A DNA stretch of 64,000 bases, taken from the NCBI RefSeq assembly GCF_000212695.1, contig NC_015514.1, forward strand, positions 620,001-684,000. Direction: 5' to 3'. The DNA comes from Cellulomonas fimi ATCC 484 (GTDB taxonomy: Bacteria > Actinomycetota > Actinomycetes > Actinomycetales > Cellulomonadaceae). A program made the position numbers and the translations under genes. The notes under the pieces were generated by a model that saw nothing but the letters and a program-made list of their open reading frames with translations, did not search any database and was not told the DNA's origin. Below, piece by piece: positions 54,397 through 63,487 of this stretch. The first letter of the stretch is position 1, and each line of letters begins with the position of its first letter.

Positions 54397-55824
54397 GTGA
54401 GCCTGCGCCTGTACGACACTGCGACCCGCACGGTGCGCGACTTCGTCCCCCTGACGGCGGGCGAGGTCGGCATCTACCTGTGCGGCGCGACCGTGCAGGC
54501 GCCGCCGCACGTGGGCCACGTCCGCTCGAGCGTGGCGTTCGACGTCCTGGTCCGCTGGCTGCGCCGCACCGGGCACCGCGTGACGCTCGTCCGCAACGTC
54601 ACCGACATCGACGACAAGATCCTCGCGAAGGCGGCCGCCGCGGGTGAGCCGTGGTGGGCGTGGGCCATGACGAACGAGCGTGCGTTCACGTCCGCGTACG
54701 ACGCGCTCGGCGTCCTGCCGCCCACCTACGAGCCGCGCGCGACCGGCCACGTGCCCGCGATGGTCGAGCTCATGACCCGGCTCGTCGAGCGCGGGCACGC
54801 GTACGCGGCAGGGGAGGGCGACGTGTACTTCGACGTGCGCTCGTTCCCCGACTACGGCGCGCTGACCAACCAGCGTGTCGACGACATGGTGCCCGCGCCC
54901 GACGGAGCCCCCGACGGCGTCGTCAAGAAGGACCCGCGCGACTTCGCGCTGTGGAAGGCCGCGAAGCCCGGCGAGCCGGAGACGGCGGCGTGGGACACCC
55001 CGTACGGCCGCGGGCGGCCCGGCTGGCACCTCGAGTGCTCCGCCATGGCGCGCCGCTACCTCGGGGACGGGTTCGACATCCACGGCGGCGGCCTCGACCT
55101 GCGGTTCCCGCACCACGAGAACGAGCAGGCGCAGTCGCACGCCGCCGGGTACCCGTTCGCGCGGTACTGGCTGCACAACGGCTGGGTCACGCAGGGCGGC
55201 ACCAAGATGAGCAAGTCGCTCGGCAACGGGCTGCTCGTCGACGTCGTGCTGCAGCAGGTCCGGGCCGTCGTCGTCCGCTACGCGATGACGACCGTGCAGT
55301 ACCGCTCGATGCTCGAGTGGACCGACGACACCCTCCGCGAGGCCGAGGCGGCGTGGGACCGGCTCGCCGGGTTCGTCGAGCGCGCCACCGAGCGCGTGGG
55401 CGCCGTCGACGCCGAGGAGGTCGCGGCCGCCCCCGTTCCCCAGGACTTCGCGGACGCGATGGACGACGACCTCAACGTGCCGAAGGCCATGGCCGTCGTC
55501 CACGAGTGGCTCAGGCAGGGCAACTCGGCGCTCGCGGACGACGCGCTCGACGACGTCCGGGCGACCCTCGTCGGCCTGCGCGCGATGCTCGACGTGCTCG
55601 GCCTCGACCCGGGCAGCCCGCAGTGGGCCACTCGTGGCGGGGACGAGCGCTACGCGAAGGCGCTCGACGCCCTCGTCGCGGGCCAGGTCGAGGCGCGCGC
55701 CGCGGCCCGTGCCGCGCGCGACTTCGCCACCGCCGACGCGATCCGCGACCGGCTCACCGCCGCCGGCGTGGTCGTCGAGGACTCACCCACGGGGGCCCGC
55801 TGGTCCCTGCGACCCGAGGCCTGA
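54397..55824 (+). CDS. cysS: Cysteinyl-tRNA synthetase
   Basis: Charges tRNA-Cys. A 475-residue class I synthetase: zinc cysteine C29 (IYLCGATV), HIGH-type motif PPHVGHVRS, the [11 protein letters not shown] and [10 protein letters not shown] zinc/active-site blocks, and KMSKS in [13 protein letters not shown]-terminal DALR/helical domain distinguishes it from the related mycothiol ligase MshC. Upstream neighbours in most relatives would be ispF; here an accessory block intervenes. Confidence 0.96.
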   Translation: MSLRLYDTATRTVRDFVPLTAGEVGIYLCGATVQAPPHVGHVRSSVAFDVLVRWLRRTGHRVTLVRNVTDIDDKILAKAAAAGEPWWAWAMTNERAFTSAYDALGVLPPTYEPRATGHVPAMVELMTRLVERGHAYAAGEGDVYFDVRSFPDYGALTNQRVDDMVPAPDGAPDGVVKKDPRDFALWKAAKPGEPETAAWDTPYGRGRPGWHLECSAMARRYLGDGFDIHGGGLDLRFPHHENEQAQSHAAGYPFARYWLHNGWVTQGGTKMSKSLGNGLLVDVVLQQVRAVVVRYAMTTVQYRSMLEWTDDTLREAEAAWDRLAGFVERATERVGAVDAEEVAAAPVPQDFADAMDDDLNVPKAMAVVHEWLRQGNSALADDALDDVRATLVGLRAMLDVLGLDPGSPQWATRGGDERYAKALDALVAGQVEARAAARAARDFATADAIRDRLTAAGVVVEDSPTGARWSLRPEA

Positions 55825-55901
55825 CCTCCACCGCTGCACCACCCCGCGCCGACGGCCCGACACCGACCGTCCCGCACCCCCGACACCAGGAGACGTACCC
55901 C

Positions 55902-56909
55902 ATGGCCGGCAACTCCCAGCGCCGCGGCGCGACCCGCAAGGCGGGCTCCAAGAAGGGCGCCTCCGTCGGCACCGGCGGGCACAGCCGCAAGGCGCTCGAG
56001 GGCAAGGGCCCCACCCCGAAGGCCGAGGACCGCGTCTACCACGTCGCGCACAAGAAGAAGGTCGCCGCCGAGAAGCGCGCCGTCGCCGGTCAGGGCCGGT
56101 CCGGCCAGCGCTCGGCGTCCGCGTCGCGCAGCGCGTCCGGCGGTCGCGGCGGTCGCACCTCGTCGACCCACGAGATCGTCTCGGGCCGCAACTCCGTGGT
56201 CGAGGCGCTGCGCGCCGGCATCCCGGTGTCGACCGTGTACCTCGCCGCCCGGCTCGAGGCCGACGACCGCACGCGCGAGATCGTCTCCACCGCCGCCGAG
56301 GCCGGCTACCCGCTGCTCGAGGTGTCCCGGACCGAGCTCGACCGGCTCACCGACGGGTCCGTGCACCAGGGCGTCGCGATCCAGGTGCCGCCCTACGCCT
56401 ACGCCGACGAGGAGGACCTGCTCGACGCCGCCGAGGTGTCGGGGCGGCCCGCGCTCGTCGTCGCGCTCGACGGCGTCACCGACCCGCGCAACCTCGGGGC
56501 GGTGCTCCGCTCCGCCGGGGCGTTCGGCGCGCACGGGGTGCTCGTGCCCGAGCGTCGGGCTGCAGGCGTCACCGCGTCCGCGTGGAAGGTGTCCGCGGGT
56601 GCCGCCGCACGCGTGCCGGTCGCCCGCGTGACGAACCTCGTGCGGACCCTGCAGGCGTACAAGGAGGCGGGCGTGTTCGTCGTCGGGCTCGACGGCGGCG
56701 GCGACCAGAGCGTCGCCGAGCTCGCGTTCGCCGAGGACCCGCTGGTGCTCGTCGTCGGCTCCGAGGGCAAGGGCCTGTCGCGGCTCGTGCGCGAGCAGTG
56801 CGACGCGATCGCGTCGATCCCCATCGCGTCCGCCGTGGAGTCGCTCAACGCGGGCGTCGCCGCGGGCATCGCCCTCTACGAGGTCGCCCGCCGCCGCGGC
56901 GAGGCCTGA
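55902..56909 (+). CDS. rlmB: 23S rRNA (guanosine-2'-O-)-methyltransferase RlmB
   Basis: SpoU/TrmH-family enzyme methylating G2251-type ribose in 23S rRNA. A 335-residue protein: an N-terminal Lys/Arg/Ser-rich, disordered extension of ~85 residues, then the substrate-binding domain (EIVSGRNSVVEALRAGIPV) and the knotted SPOUT domain. SPOUT motifs are LDGVTDPRNLGAVLRSAGAF, VVGSEGKGLSRLV and IPIASAVESLNAGVAAGIA. ATG with CAGGAG upstream, 77 nt after cysS. Confidence 0.95.
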   Translation: MAGNSQRRGATRKAGSKKGASVGTGGHSRKALEGKGPTPKAEDRVYHVAHKKKVAAEKRAVAGQGRSGQRSASASRSASGGRGGRTSSTHEIVSGRNSVVEALRAGIPVSTVYLAARLEADDRTREIVSTAAEAGYPLLEVSRTELDRLTDGSVHQGVAIQVPPYAYADEEDLLDAAEVSGRPALVVALDGVTDPRNLGAVLRSAGAFGAHGVLVPERRAAGVTASAWKVSAGAAARVPVARVTNLVRTLQAYKEAGVFVVGLDGGGDQSVAELAFAEDPLVLVVGSEGKGLSRLVREQCDAIASIPIASAVESLNAGVAAGIALYEVARRRGEA

Positions 56910-57004
56910 CGGGCACCGCCCCGACGCACGCCACGCCGCCCACGGCGCGCGTCGGGACGGTGCCGGCGGGGTGCCGGTGAGATGCCGGCGCGTTCCGCGG
57001 CCGG

Positions 57005-58291
57005 TCAGCCGATGATCTCGTCCTCGTCGACGCGCGGGAGCAGGTCGGTGTCGCGGAGGTCGCCCGACTGGATGCCGAGGATCGCGTCCTCGTCCGGCCG
57101 GGTCGGCAGGATGTTGCGGACGTAGCTCTTCACGACCTCCGGCATCGGCACGTCGCGGCCCTGCTGCTGCGACAGGTACCACCGGTGGTCGAGCAGCTCG
57201 TGGAACACCTGCGCGGGCTCGAGCTTGCGGCGCAGGTCCTTCGGGACGCTGCGCACCGCGGGCTCGAACACCTCCGTCAGCCAGTCGTGCGCGACGAACG
57301 CCTCGTCCTCGCGCTGCCGGTCGGTCGCCGCGCGGTACTCGTCGAGGTCGTTGAGCAGGCGGCGGGCCTGGTTCTCCTGCACGTCGAGGCCCGTCAGGCG
57401 CATGAGCCGGCGCGAGTGGTGGCCCGCGTCCACGACCTTCGGCTGGATCTGCACGGACGTGCCGTCGACGTCGGTCGTGATGTCGAGCTCGCCGACGTCG
57501 AAGCCCAGGTCGTTGAGCCGGTCGATGCGCGCCTGCACGCGCCACCGCTCGCCGTACCCGAACGACTCGGTCTCGGTGAGCGCGCGCCACAGCTCGCGGT
57601 ACCGGTCCGCGAGCGCGTTGCCGATCGCGACCGCGTCGACGTCCTCCTCGAGGAACTCGCCCGCCTGCAGGTCCATGAGCTCGCCGATGATGTTGACGCG
57701 CGCGACCTCGAGGTCGTACTCGCGCTGCCCGTCGGTCAGCCGGTCGTGCAGGTCGCCCGTCTCGGCGTCCACGAGGTACGCGGCGAACGTCTCGGCGTCG
57801 CGGCGGAACAGGGTGTTCGAGAGCGACACGTCGCCCCAGTAGAAGCCCGCGAGGTGCAGGCGGACCAGCAGCACGGCGAGCGCGTCGATGAGCCGCGTGG
57901 CGGTGTCGGGGCGCAGCGACTGGCTGAACAGCGAGCGGTACGGCAGCGAGAACTGCAGGTGCTCGGTGATGAGCACGGCCTCGAGCGGCTCGCCGTCCGG
58001 GTCGCGCCGGCCGGTGATCACGCCGACGGGCACGACGCTCGGGACGTCGATCCGGTCGAGCTGACGCAGCAGCTCGTACTCCCGGTAGGCGACGGTCTCG
58101 CCGATCTCCTTGACCGCGATCACCCGGCCGGACAGTCGCACGAACCGCACGATGTGCCGCGAGATGCCGCGGGGGAGCGCGGCGAGCGTCTCGGCCGGCC
58201 AGTCCTCCAGCGGGACCTGCCAGGGCAGGTCGAGGAGCGCGGGGTCCGGGTTGGCCGCGGTGATCTGCAGGCGCTGCGGCGTCGGGCTCAT
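57005..58291 (-). CDS. DUF4032 protein with a kinase-like N-terminal domain
   Basis: A 428-residue protein. The N-terminal half looks like a lipopolysaccharide-kinase/protein-kinase fold. RVIAVKEIGE would carry the ATP-site lysine, GFYWGDVSLSNTLFRR resembles the catalytic loop (D in GD) and AYLVDAETGD the metal-binding DFG equivalent. The C-terminal ~170 residues are the DUF4032 domain (WRVQARIDRLNDLGFDVGEL, HHSRRLMRLTGLDVQENQAR). Whether it is a kinase is unproven. It converges on rlmB. Confidence 0.78.
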   Translation of the reverse strand: MSPTPQRLQITAANPDPALLDLPWQVPLEDWPAETLAALPRGISRHIVRFVRLSGRVIAVKEIGETVAYREYELLRQLDRIDVPSVVPVGVITGRRDPDGEPLEAVLITEHLQFSLPYRSLFSQSLRPDTATRLIDALAVLLVRLHLAGFYWGDVSLSNTLFRRDAETFAAYLVDAETGDLHDRLTDGQREYDLEVARVNIIGELMDLQAGEFLEEDVDAVAIGNALADRYRELWRALTETESFGYGERWRVQARIDRLNDLGFDVGELDITTDVDGTSVQIQPKVVDAGHHSRRLMRLTGLDVQENQARRLLNDLDEYRAATDRQREDEAFVAHDWLTEVFEPAVRSVPKDLRRKLEPAQVFHELLDHRWYLSQQQGRDVPMPEVVKSYVRNILPTRPDEDAILGIQSGDLRDTDLLPRVDEDEIIG

Positions 58292-58325
58292 GGCTCGATC
58301 CTCTCAGAGTGCTCCGACGCGCGGC

Positions 58326-58355
58326 CCCCGCCGGAGCCGACAACAGCCGGCGGGG
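58326..58355. terminator. Hairpin upstream of the DUF4032 gene
   Basis: CCCCGCCGG (58326-58334) pairs with CCGGCGGGG (58347-58355), 12-nt loop. It may form in the read-through transcript from the ABC ATPase gene or in the DUF4032 leader. Confidence 0.4.
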
Positions 58356-58429
58356 CTGCGGAGCGGCGGCCGACAACGCCGACGGCGCGCGTCGACGGTG
58401 CGCGGCGGGTCGGCGGGTGTCGCAACGCC

Positions 58430-58467
58430 CGACGGGCGGGCCCGGCCGGAGCCGGACCCGCCCGTCG
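58430..58467 (-). terminator. Terminator of the msiK-like gene
   Basis: CGACGGGCGGG (58430-58440) pairs with CCCGCCCGTCG (58457-58467); an inner CCGGC/GCCGG stem closes a 4-nt loop. It lies just after the stop on the minus strand. Confidence 0.8.
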
Positions 58468-58483
58468 ACGGTCGTGCAGCAGG

Positions 58484-59611
<1,128 letters not shown>

Positions 59612-59665
59612 GTCTGATCCATTCCCTTCACCGGCAGGTACGTGCCGGACGATCCGTCGTGGAGG

Positions 59666-59689
59666 GTGTCAGAGTGTCTTCGCTGACAC
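59666..59689. promoter_or_regulatory. Palindrome upstream of msiK
   Basis: GTGTCAG (59666-59672) and CTGACAC (59683-59689), a 7-bp inverted repeat with a 10-nt spacer that itself contains GTGTC, giving nested GTGTC/GACAC pairs. Located 55-78 nt before the start, a likely operator. Confidence 0.5.
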
Positions 59690-59799
59690 GGACCGAGGGG
59701 GGCGTAGGCCCGTCCTCGGTCCGTGGTCATCATGCCACACGCGTGACCCGCGTCTCTCCGGGCGGGGGTCCCCGGCGGGCGGTCCGGGAGGGCCCGGCG

Positions 59800-61302
59800 T
59801 CAGCCCAGGACGGCGACCGTGCCGTCGGGCCGCACCGCGTACAGGTGCGGCACCTGCCACCCCACGCGCAGGTCGGTGCCGGCGTCCACGGCGCCGGACA
59901 GGTCGGCGCGCCACGCACGCTGCCCGTCGGCCGTCGCGTAGGCCTCGACCACCGGGCCGGGCCCCCGCAGCAGGAGCCACCGGCCGTCGGTCGCGAGCTC
60001 GTCGGCGGGCCGCTCGAGCGGCGTGGTCCACAGCACGCGGCCCGTCGAGGCGTCGACCGCCGCGAGGCCGTCCGGCCCTGTCAGGTACAGCCGGCCGCGC
60101 AGCAGCACCGCCGCGCTCGCCTCCAGGCCCGTGACCCGCCAGCGCACCGCGCCCGACGACGCGTCGAGCGCCGACACGGTGGCCGCCGTGCCGTCGCGGC
60201 GTCCCGCGCGGGTCGAGAAGAGCACGGCGCCGGGCGCGGACCCGTCGTCGACCGAGAGCCACAGGGGCGCGGACCGCACGTCCACGGGCCGCCCGTCGGG
60301 CAGCAGGACGCGCGCACGGGGCTCGCCGTCCTGCGACCACGTGGAGTGCACGACGACGCCGCCGCGGGCGAGCTCGGGCCACCACGCGACCTCGACCGGG
60401 TCCCGCCGCTGCAGCGCGCCGCCGGCGTCGAGCAGCCAGGACGACGTGCCGACCGAGAGCAGGACGCGCTCGCCGCGGGCGTCCAGCGACGCGTACGACG
60501 TCGACCACAGGTCGGCGGGGACGTCGGAGTCGCGCGTCGCCGGGACGCGAGGCGTGGTGAACGTCCACGCCGTGCGGCCCGACGGGTCCTGCGCGGTGAG
60601 CCGCCAGCGGGCGGACCCGGCGCGCTCGTCGACCCGCTCGGCCGCGAGGAACAGCCCGCCGAGCACGGAGAACGCGGCGCTGCCGGGCAGGCGTCGCGAC
60701 GACAGCAGCGTGCCGTCCGCGGCGTCGAGGAACCAGACCGCCACCTGCGGCGCCGGACCCGTGTCGCCGCCGGGCTGCTGCGCGAGGCAGCCCACCGCCG
60801 GGTGCGAGGAGGACCCGTCGTCGGCGACGAGCGGCGTGCATGCGGTCCACGTCGCGGGCTCGGCGGCGCTCGGCGACATCGCGGGCGTCGGGAGGTCGAG
60901 CTCGCGCGACCAGCGCAGCACCCCCGTGCGGTCGTCGAGCGCCCGCACCTCGACGCGGGGCCCCGGCAACGGCGCCACGCCCACGACGACGTCGCCGACC
61001 GCCGTGCCCGACTCGACGACGGCCGCGTCGGCCGCCGCGGCCTCCCACCGCACCCCCACGCCGGGGTCGAGCGGGCGCAGCACGCCGCGCACGTCCGCGA
61101 GCTCCGCGACCCGGGCCCGTTCCCGTGCGTCGAGCACGAGCTGCGTGCCCGTGAGGGCGAGCGCGACCGCGAGCACGCCGGCCAGCGCGGGGCGCAGCGC
61201 GGGCTGCCACCGGGGCCGGGGCGGTCGCGGCAGGTCGCCCGTCGGGGCCGGGTCCAGGGGGTCGTCCTCGACGAGATGCACGTCCTGCATCCGGCCGGGC
61301 AT
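59800..61302 (-). CDS. Membrane-anchored PQQ-type beta-propeller protein
   Basis: A 500-residue protein. One membrane helix at ~38-58 after a Pro-rich cytoplasmic start, then ~430 residues of extracytoplasmic propeller. Recurrent blade endings such as DRTGVLRWSRE, DASSGAVRWRVTG and DASTGRVLWTTPL are characteristic of PQQ-binding-like repeats. The catalytic residues of PQQ dehydrogenases are not evident, so a scaffold role is more likely. It is divergent from the type VII-like cassette. The start is supported by the -10 TAGCGT 6 nt upstream. Confidence 0.8.
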   Translation of the reverse strand: MPGRMQDVHLVEDDPLDPAPTGDLPRPPRPRWQPALRPALAGVLAVALALTGTQLVLDARERARVAELADVRGVLRPLDPGVGVRWEAAAADAAVVESGTAVGDVVVGVAPLPGPRVEVRALDDRTGVLRWSRELDLPTPAMSPSAAEPATWTACTPLVADDGSSSHPAVGCLAQQPGGDTGPAPQVAVWFLDAADGTLLSSRRLPGSAAFSVLGGLFLAAERVDERAGSARWRLTAQDPSGRTAWTFTTPRVPATRDSDVPADLWSTSYASLDARGERVLLSVGTSSWLLDAGGALQRRDPVEVAWWPELARGGVVVHSTWSQDGEPRARVLLPDGRPVDVRSAPLWLSVDDGSAPGAVLFSTRAGRRDGTAATVSALDASSGAVRWRVTGLEASAAVLLRGRLYLTGPDGLAAVDASTGRVLWTTPLERPADELATDGRWLLLRGPGPVVEAYATADGQRAWRADLSGAVDAGTDLRVGWQVPHLYAVRPDGTVAVLG

Positions 61303-61308
61303 GCCGTC

Positions 61309-61314
61309 ACGCTA
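61309..61314 (-). promoter_or_regulatory. -10 hexamer of the PQQ-propeller gene (leaderless)
   Basis: TAGCGT on the minus strand ends 6 nt before the ATG at 61302. Confidence 0.45.
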
Positions 61315-61438
61315 ACCCCGGACGGGCGATCCCGCGTGCGCCCGACCGGGGGGTTCTGCGGCCTGTCGCCCGCGTCAACCTGTCGGGAATGCCCGGTCCC
61401 CGGTACTGTGCCGGACCGGAGCCGGAGGAAGGGGGCGC

Positions 61439-61813
61439 ATGTCCGACGTCGGACGACTGCACGCGCAGGTCGAGAGCACGCTGGAGGCCGCGTTCGCGGC
61501 AGCGGCGCGCGCCGCGGAGGTGACCGAGCAGGTGTCGCGGCTCGTGGGTCAGGGCACCGACCCCCAGCAGGTCGTGCGCGTCCGCGTCGACCACCGGGGG
61601 CTGCTGAGCGACGTGCAGGTGACGGCCGCCGCGACGCAGGACGGCACCGACGGGCTGCGCACCGCGGTCCTCGCCGCGTACCAGGCGGCCGTCGCGGACG
61701 TGCAGGAGCAGGCCGCGCCCATCCAGGCGCAGCTCGCCGGCCCGCGCGTCGACCTCACGGACTCCTCGCTGCTCGACCAGTACGACGCCGTCCTGAAGGG
61801 AGGGGCCCGATGA
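61439..61813 (+). CDS. YbaB/EbfC-like protein 1 of a type VII-like cassette
   Basis: A 124-residue protein: an N-terminal helix (VGRLHAQVESTLEAAFAAAA), then the YbaB-type beta strands (VVRVRVDHRGLLSDVQVTA) and a long C-terminal helix. Classic YbaB/EbfC binds DNA, but paralogues in actinobacterial type VII loci may be partner proteins for secreted substrates (inference). TACTGT (61404-61409) is a candidate -10 and GGAGGAAGG the ribosome site. The stop overlaps the next ATG (ATGA). Confidence 0.75.
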   Translation: MSDVGRLHAQVESTLEAAFAAAARAAEVTEQVSRLVGQGTDPQQVVRVRVDHRGLLSDVQVTAAATQDGTDGLRTAVLAAYQAAVADVQEQAAPIQAQLAGPRVDLTDSSLLDQYDAVLKGGAR

Positions 61814-62124
61814 ACGAGGTCGTCGTCGACACCGGCGCCATGCGCTCGCACGCGAGCGCGGTGGACGGGATCGCCGCCCGGCTCGCGGAGGCCGCCGACG
61901 CGTCCGCCACCATGGCGATGCCCGACATGGCCTTCGGCCTGCTGTGCTCCTTCCTCGTCCCGCCCGCGACGCTCGTGCAGTCGCTCGCCGCGGGGACCGT
62001 CTCGGGCGCGGCGAGCGCGATGGAGGGCATCTCCTCCTCGATCACGGGCGCCGCGGAGGCGTACGACGCGATCGACCAGTTCGTCCAGGACTCGCTGTCC
62101 AAGATCACCAAGGCGATGCGATGA
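61810..62124 (+). CDS. EspC-like type VII secretion target
   Basis: A 104-residue helical protein. The N-terminal VVVDTGAMRSHASAVDGIAARL matches the EspC (ESX-1 secretion-associated) family, and YDAID (Y85-D89) near the C-terminus fits the YxxxD/E type VII secretion signal. A central hydrophobic stretch (FGLLCSFLVPPATLV) is present. Overlaps both neighbours by 4 nt. No ESX ATPase (EccC) or other core component is in the window. Confidence 0.75.
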   Translation: MNEVVVDTGAMRSHASAVDGIAARLAEAADASATMAMPDMAFGLLCSFLVPPATLVQSLAAGTVSGAASAMEGISSSITGAAEAYDAIDQFVQDSLSKITKAMR

Positions 62125-63047
62125 GCCTCGTCGCGGCCGTCGAGGGCCGCCCCGGGCTGGACGAGTGCTACAAGAGCCTGAAGATCATCGGCCCCGCCTC
62201 CACGTCGATCGGCTCGGCCGCCGACGGCGAGTGGGCCGACCTCGCGGGCATCGGCGGGGCGTTCACCGCCGCGATGGACGTGGTGGAGTTCGCCATCGAC
62301 CCGATCGCGTCGATGGCGGCGAGCGTCGCGGGCTTCCTCCTGGACTACATGCCGCCGCTGCCGGACATGCTCGACTCCATCGCGGGCAGTCCTCAGGCCG
62401 TCGAGGCCAAGGCCCACACGTGGGAGAACGTCGCCGGGCGCGTGCGTGAGGTCGCCGCCGAGTACGAGGCCGCGGTGACGTCGGCCCTCGCCGGCTGGGA
62501 GGGCCTGGCCGCCGACGCCTACCAGGGGTTCGCGAACGTCTACCGGTCCGGCCTGACGATGGTCGAGTCGATCAGCGCGGGCGTCGGTCAGGCGATGCTG
62601 GGCGCGAGCATCGTCGTCGGCGTGGTGCGCAGCATCGTGCGCGACATCATCGCCGACCTCGTCGGCAAGCTGATCTCCTGGGCGTCGCAGGTCGCGGCGA
62701 CCGTGGGCATCGGCGCGACGTGGGTCGTCCCGCAGGCCGTGACCGCGATCGCGATCCGCGTCGAGAAGGTCCGCGAGTGGCTCACGAAGCTCACCGCGGG
62801 CATCACCAAGCTCCTCGAGATGCTCAACACCGCGAACAACGCGCTGAGCGCCGCCGTGCCCGCGCTGCGCAACCTGCGCGACGTCCTCGAGACGATGCCC
62901 GCGGCGCCCGCGAGCGTCGTGCAGGGTGCCGGGAACCTCGCCAGCAGCGTGCCCAAGCTGTCCGAGGCGCTGTACACGGCGACGAGCGCCTCGAACTCCA
63001 TCGCGCGTCTCAACGACGCCGCCGACCGCGCCGGAGGCGACGACTGA
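62121..63047 (+). CDS. WXG-superfamily type VII secretion substrate (308 aa)
   Basis: Long helical protein. A WXG-type turn W126-E127-G128 (LAGWEGLAADAY) sits between two helices, followed by hydrophobic segments (~155-172 and ~190-212) and an amphipathic helical C-terminus (~215-300). The layout resembles the N-terminal secretion/pore domains of CpnT- or EspB-like proteins without an attached toxin domain. I see no YxxxD/E signal at the expected place, so it may leave as a complex with the EspC-like protein (inference). ATG overlaps the previous stop; the stop overlaps the next ATG. Confidence 0.72.
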   Translation: MSLVAAVEGRPGLDECYKSLKIIGPASTSIGSAADGEWADLAGIGGAFTAAMDVVEFAIDPIASMAASVAGFLLDYMPPLPDMLDSIAGSPQAVEAKAHTWENVAGRVREVAAEYEAAVTSALAGWEGLAADAYQGFANVYRSGLTMVESISAGVGQAMLGASIVVGVVRSIVRDIIADLVGKLISWASQVAATVGIGATWVVPQAVTAIAIRVEKVREWLTKLTAGITKLLEMLNTANNALSAAVPALRNLRDVLETMPAAPASVVQGAGNLASSVPKLSEALYTATSASNSIARLNDAADRAGGDD

Positions 63048-63439
63048 TGACCCCGCACCCGCCGCTGCAGGACCCGTCCGAGGCGCTCGCGATGCTCGCG
63101 TCCTGGGAGAAGCAGGGGGCGGACCAGCTCGCCCGCGCGCAGACGGTCGGCGCAGCCGTCGAGTCGGTGCGCGTGACCGAGTGGTCGCCCGGCCGCGAGG
63201 TGGCCGTCACGGTGGACCACGCGGGCCTGCTCGCCGACGTGCAGTTCACGGACCGCGCGCTCGCGGCGAGCCCGCTGTCGCTCGGGCTGACGATCACCGC
63301 GACCGTGCGCCGTGCGCTCGCGCGGCTCGAGGCCGAGGTCGAGGAGGCCGTGGTCGCCGCCGTCGGCGAGGACGACCCGCTCGGCCGCTCGGCGGTCCAG
63401 CACTACCGCACGGCGCTCGGCACGGCGCGCGACGCCTGA
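63047..63439 (+). CDS. YbaB/EbfC-like protein 2 of a type VII-like cassette
   Basis: A 130-residue protein with helix-strand-helix YbaB layout: LAMLASWEKQGADQLARAQ, strands REVAVTVDHAGLLADVQFT, then a C-terminal helix ATVRRALARLEAEVEEAV. It is the second YbaB-like gene of the cassette, diverged from the first. The ATG shares one base with the preceding stop. A GC hairpin follows. Confidence 0.72.
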   Translation: MTPHPPLQDPSEALAMLASWEKQGADQLARAQTVGAAVESVRVTEWSPGREVAVTVDHAGLLADVQFTDRALAASPLSLGLTITATVRRALARLEAEVEEAVVAAVGEDDPLGRSAVQHYRTALGTARDA

Positions 63440-63451
63440 CGCGACGCGGTC

Positions 63452-63470
63452 GCCGGCGGCGCACGCCGGC
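63452..63470. terminator. Hairpin between the type VII-like cassette and the membrane gene
   Basis: GCCGGCG (63452-63458) and CGCCGGC (63464-63470) around a 5-nt loop, between convergent genes. Confidence 0.6.
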
Positions 63471-63487
63471 TGACGCCGGGCGGTGGG

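Noticed and set aside
54397..55824. Could be mshC (cysteine-glucosaminyl-inositol ligase) rather than cysS
   Set aside because: A full C-terminal tRNA-synthetase domain and 475-residue length fit CysRS; MshC is shorter and lacks that domain.
56938..57000. GTGCCGGCG-like triple repeat after rlmB as a terminator
   Set aside because: Direct rather than inverted repetition; no stable hairpin seen.
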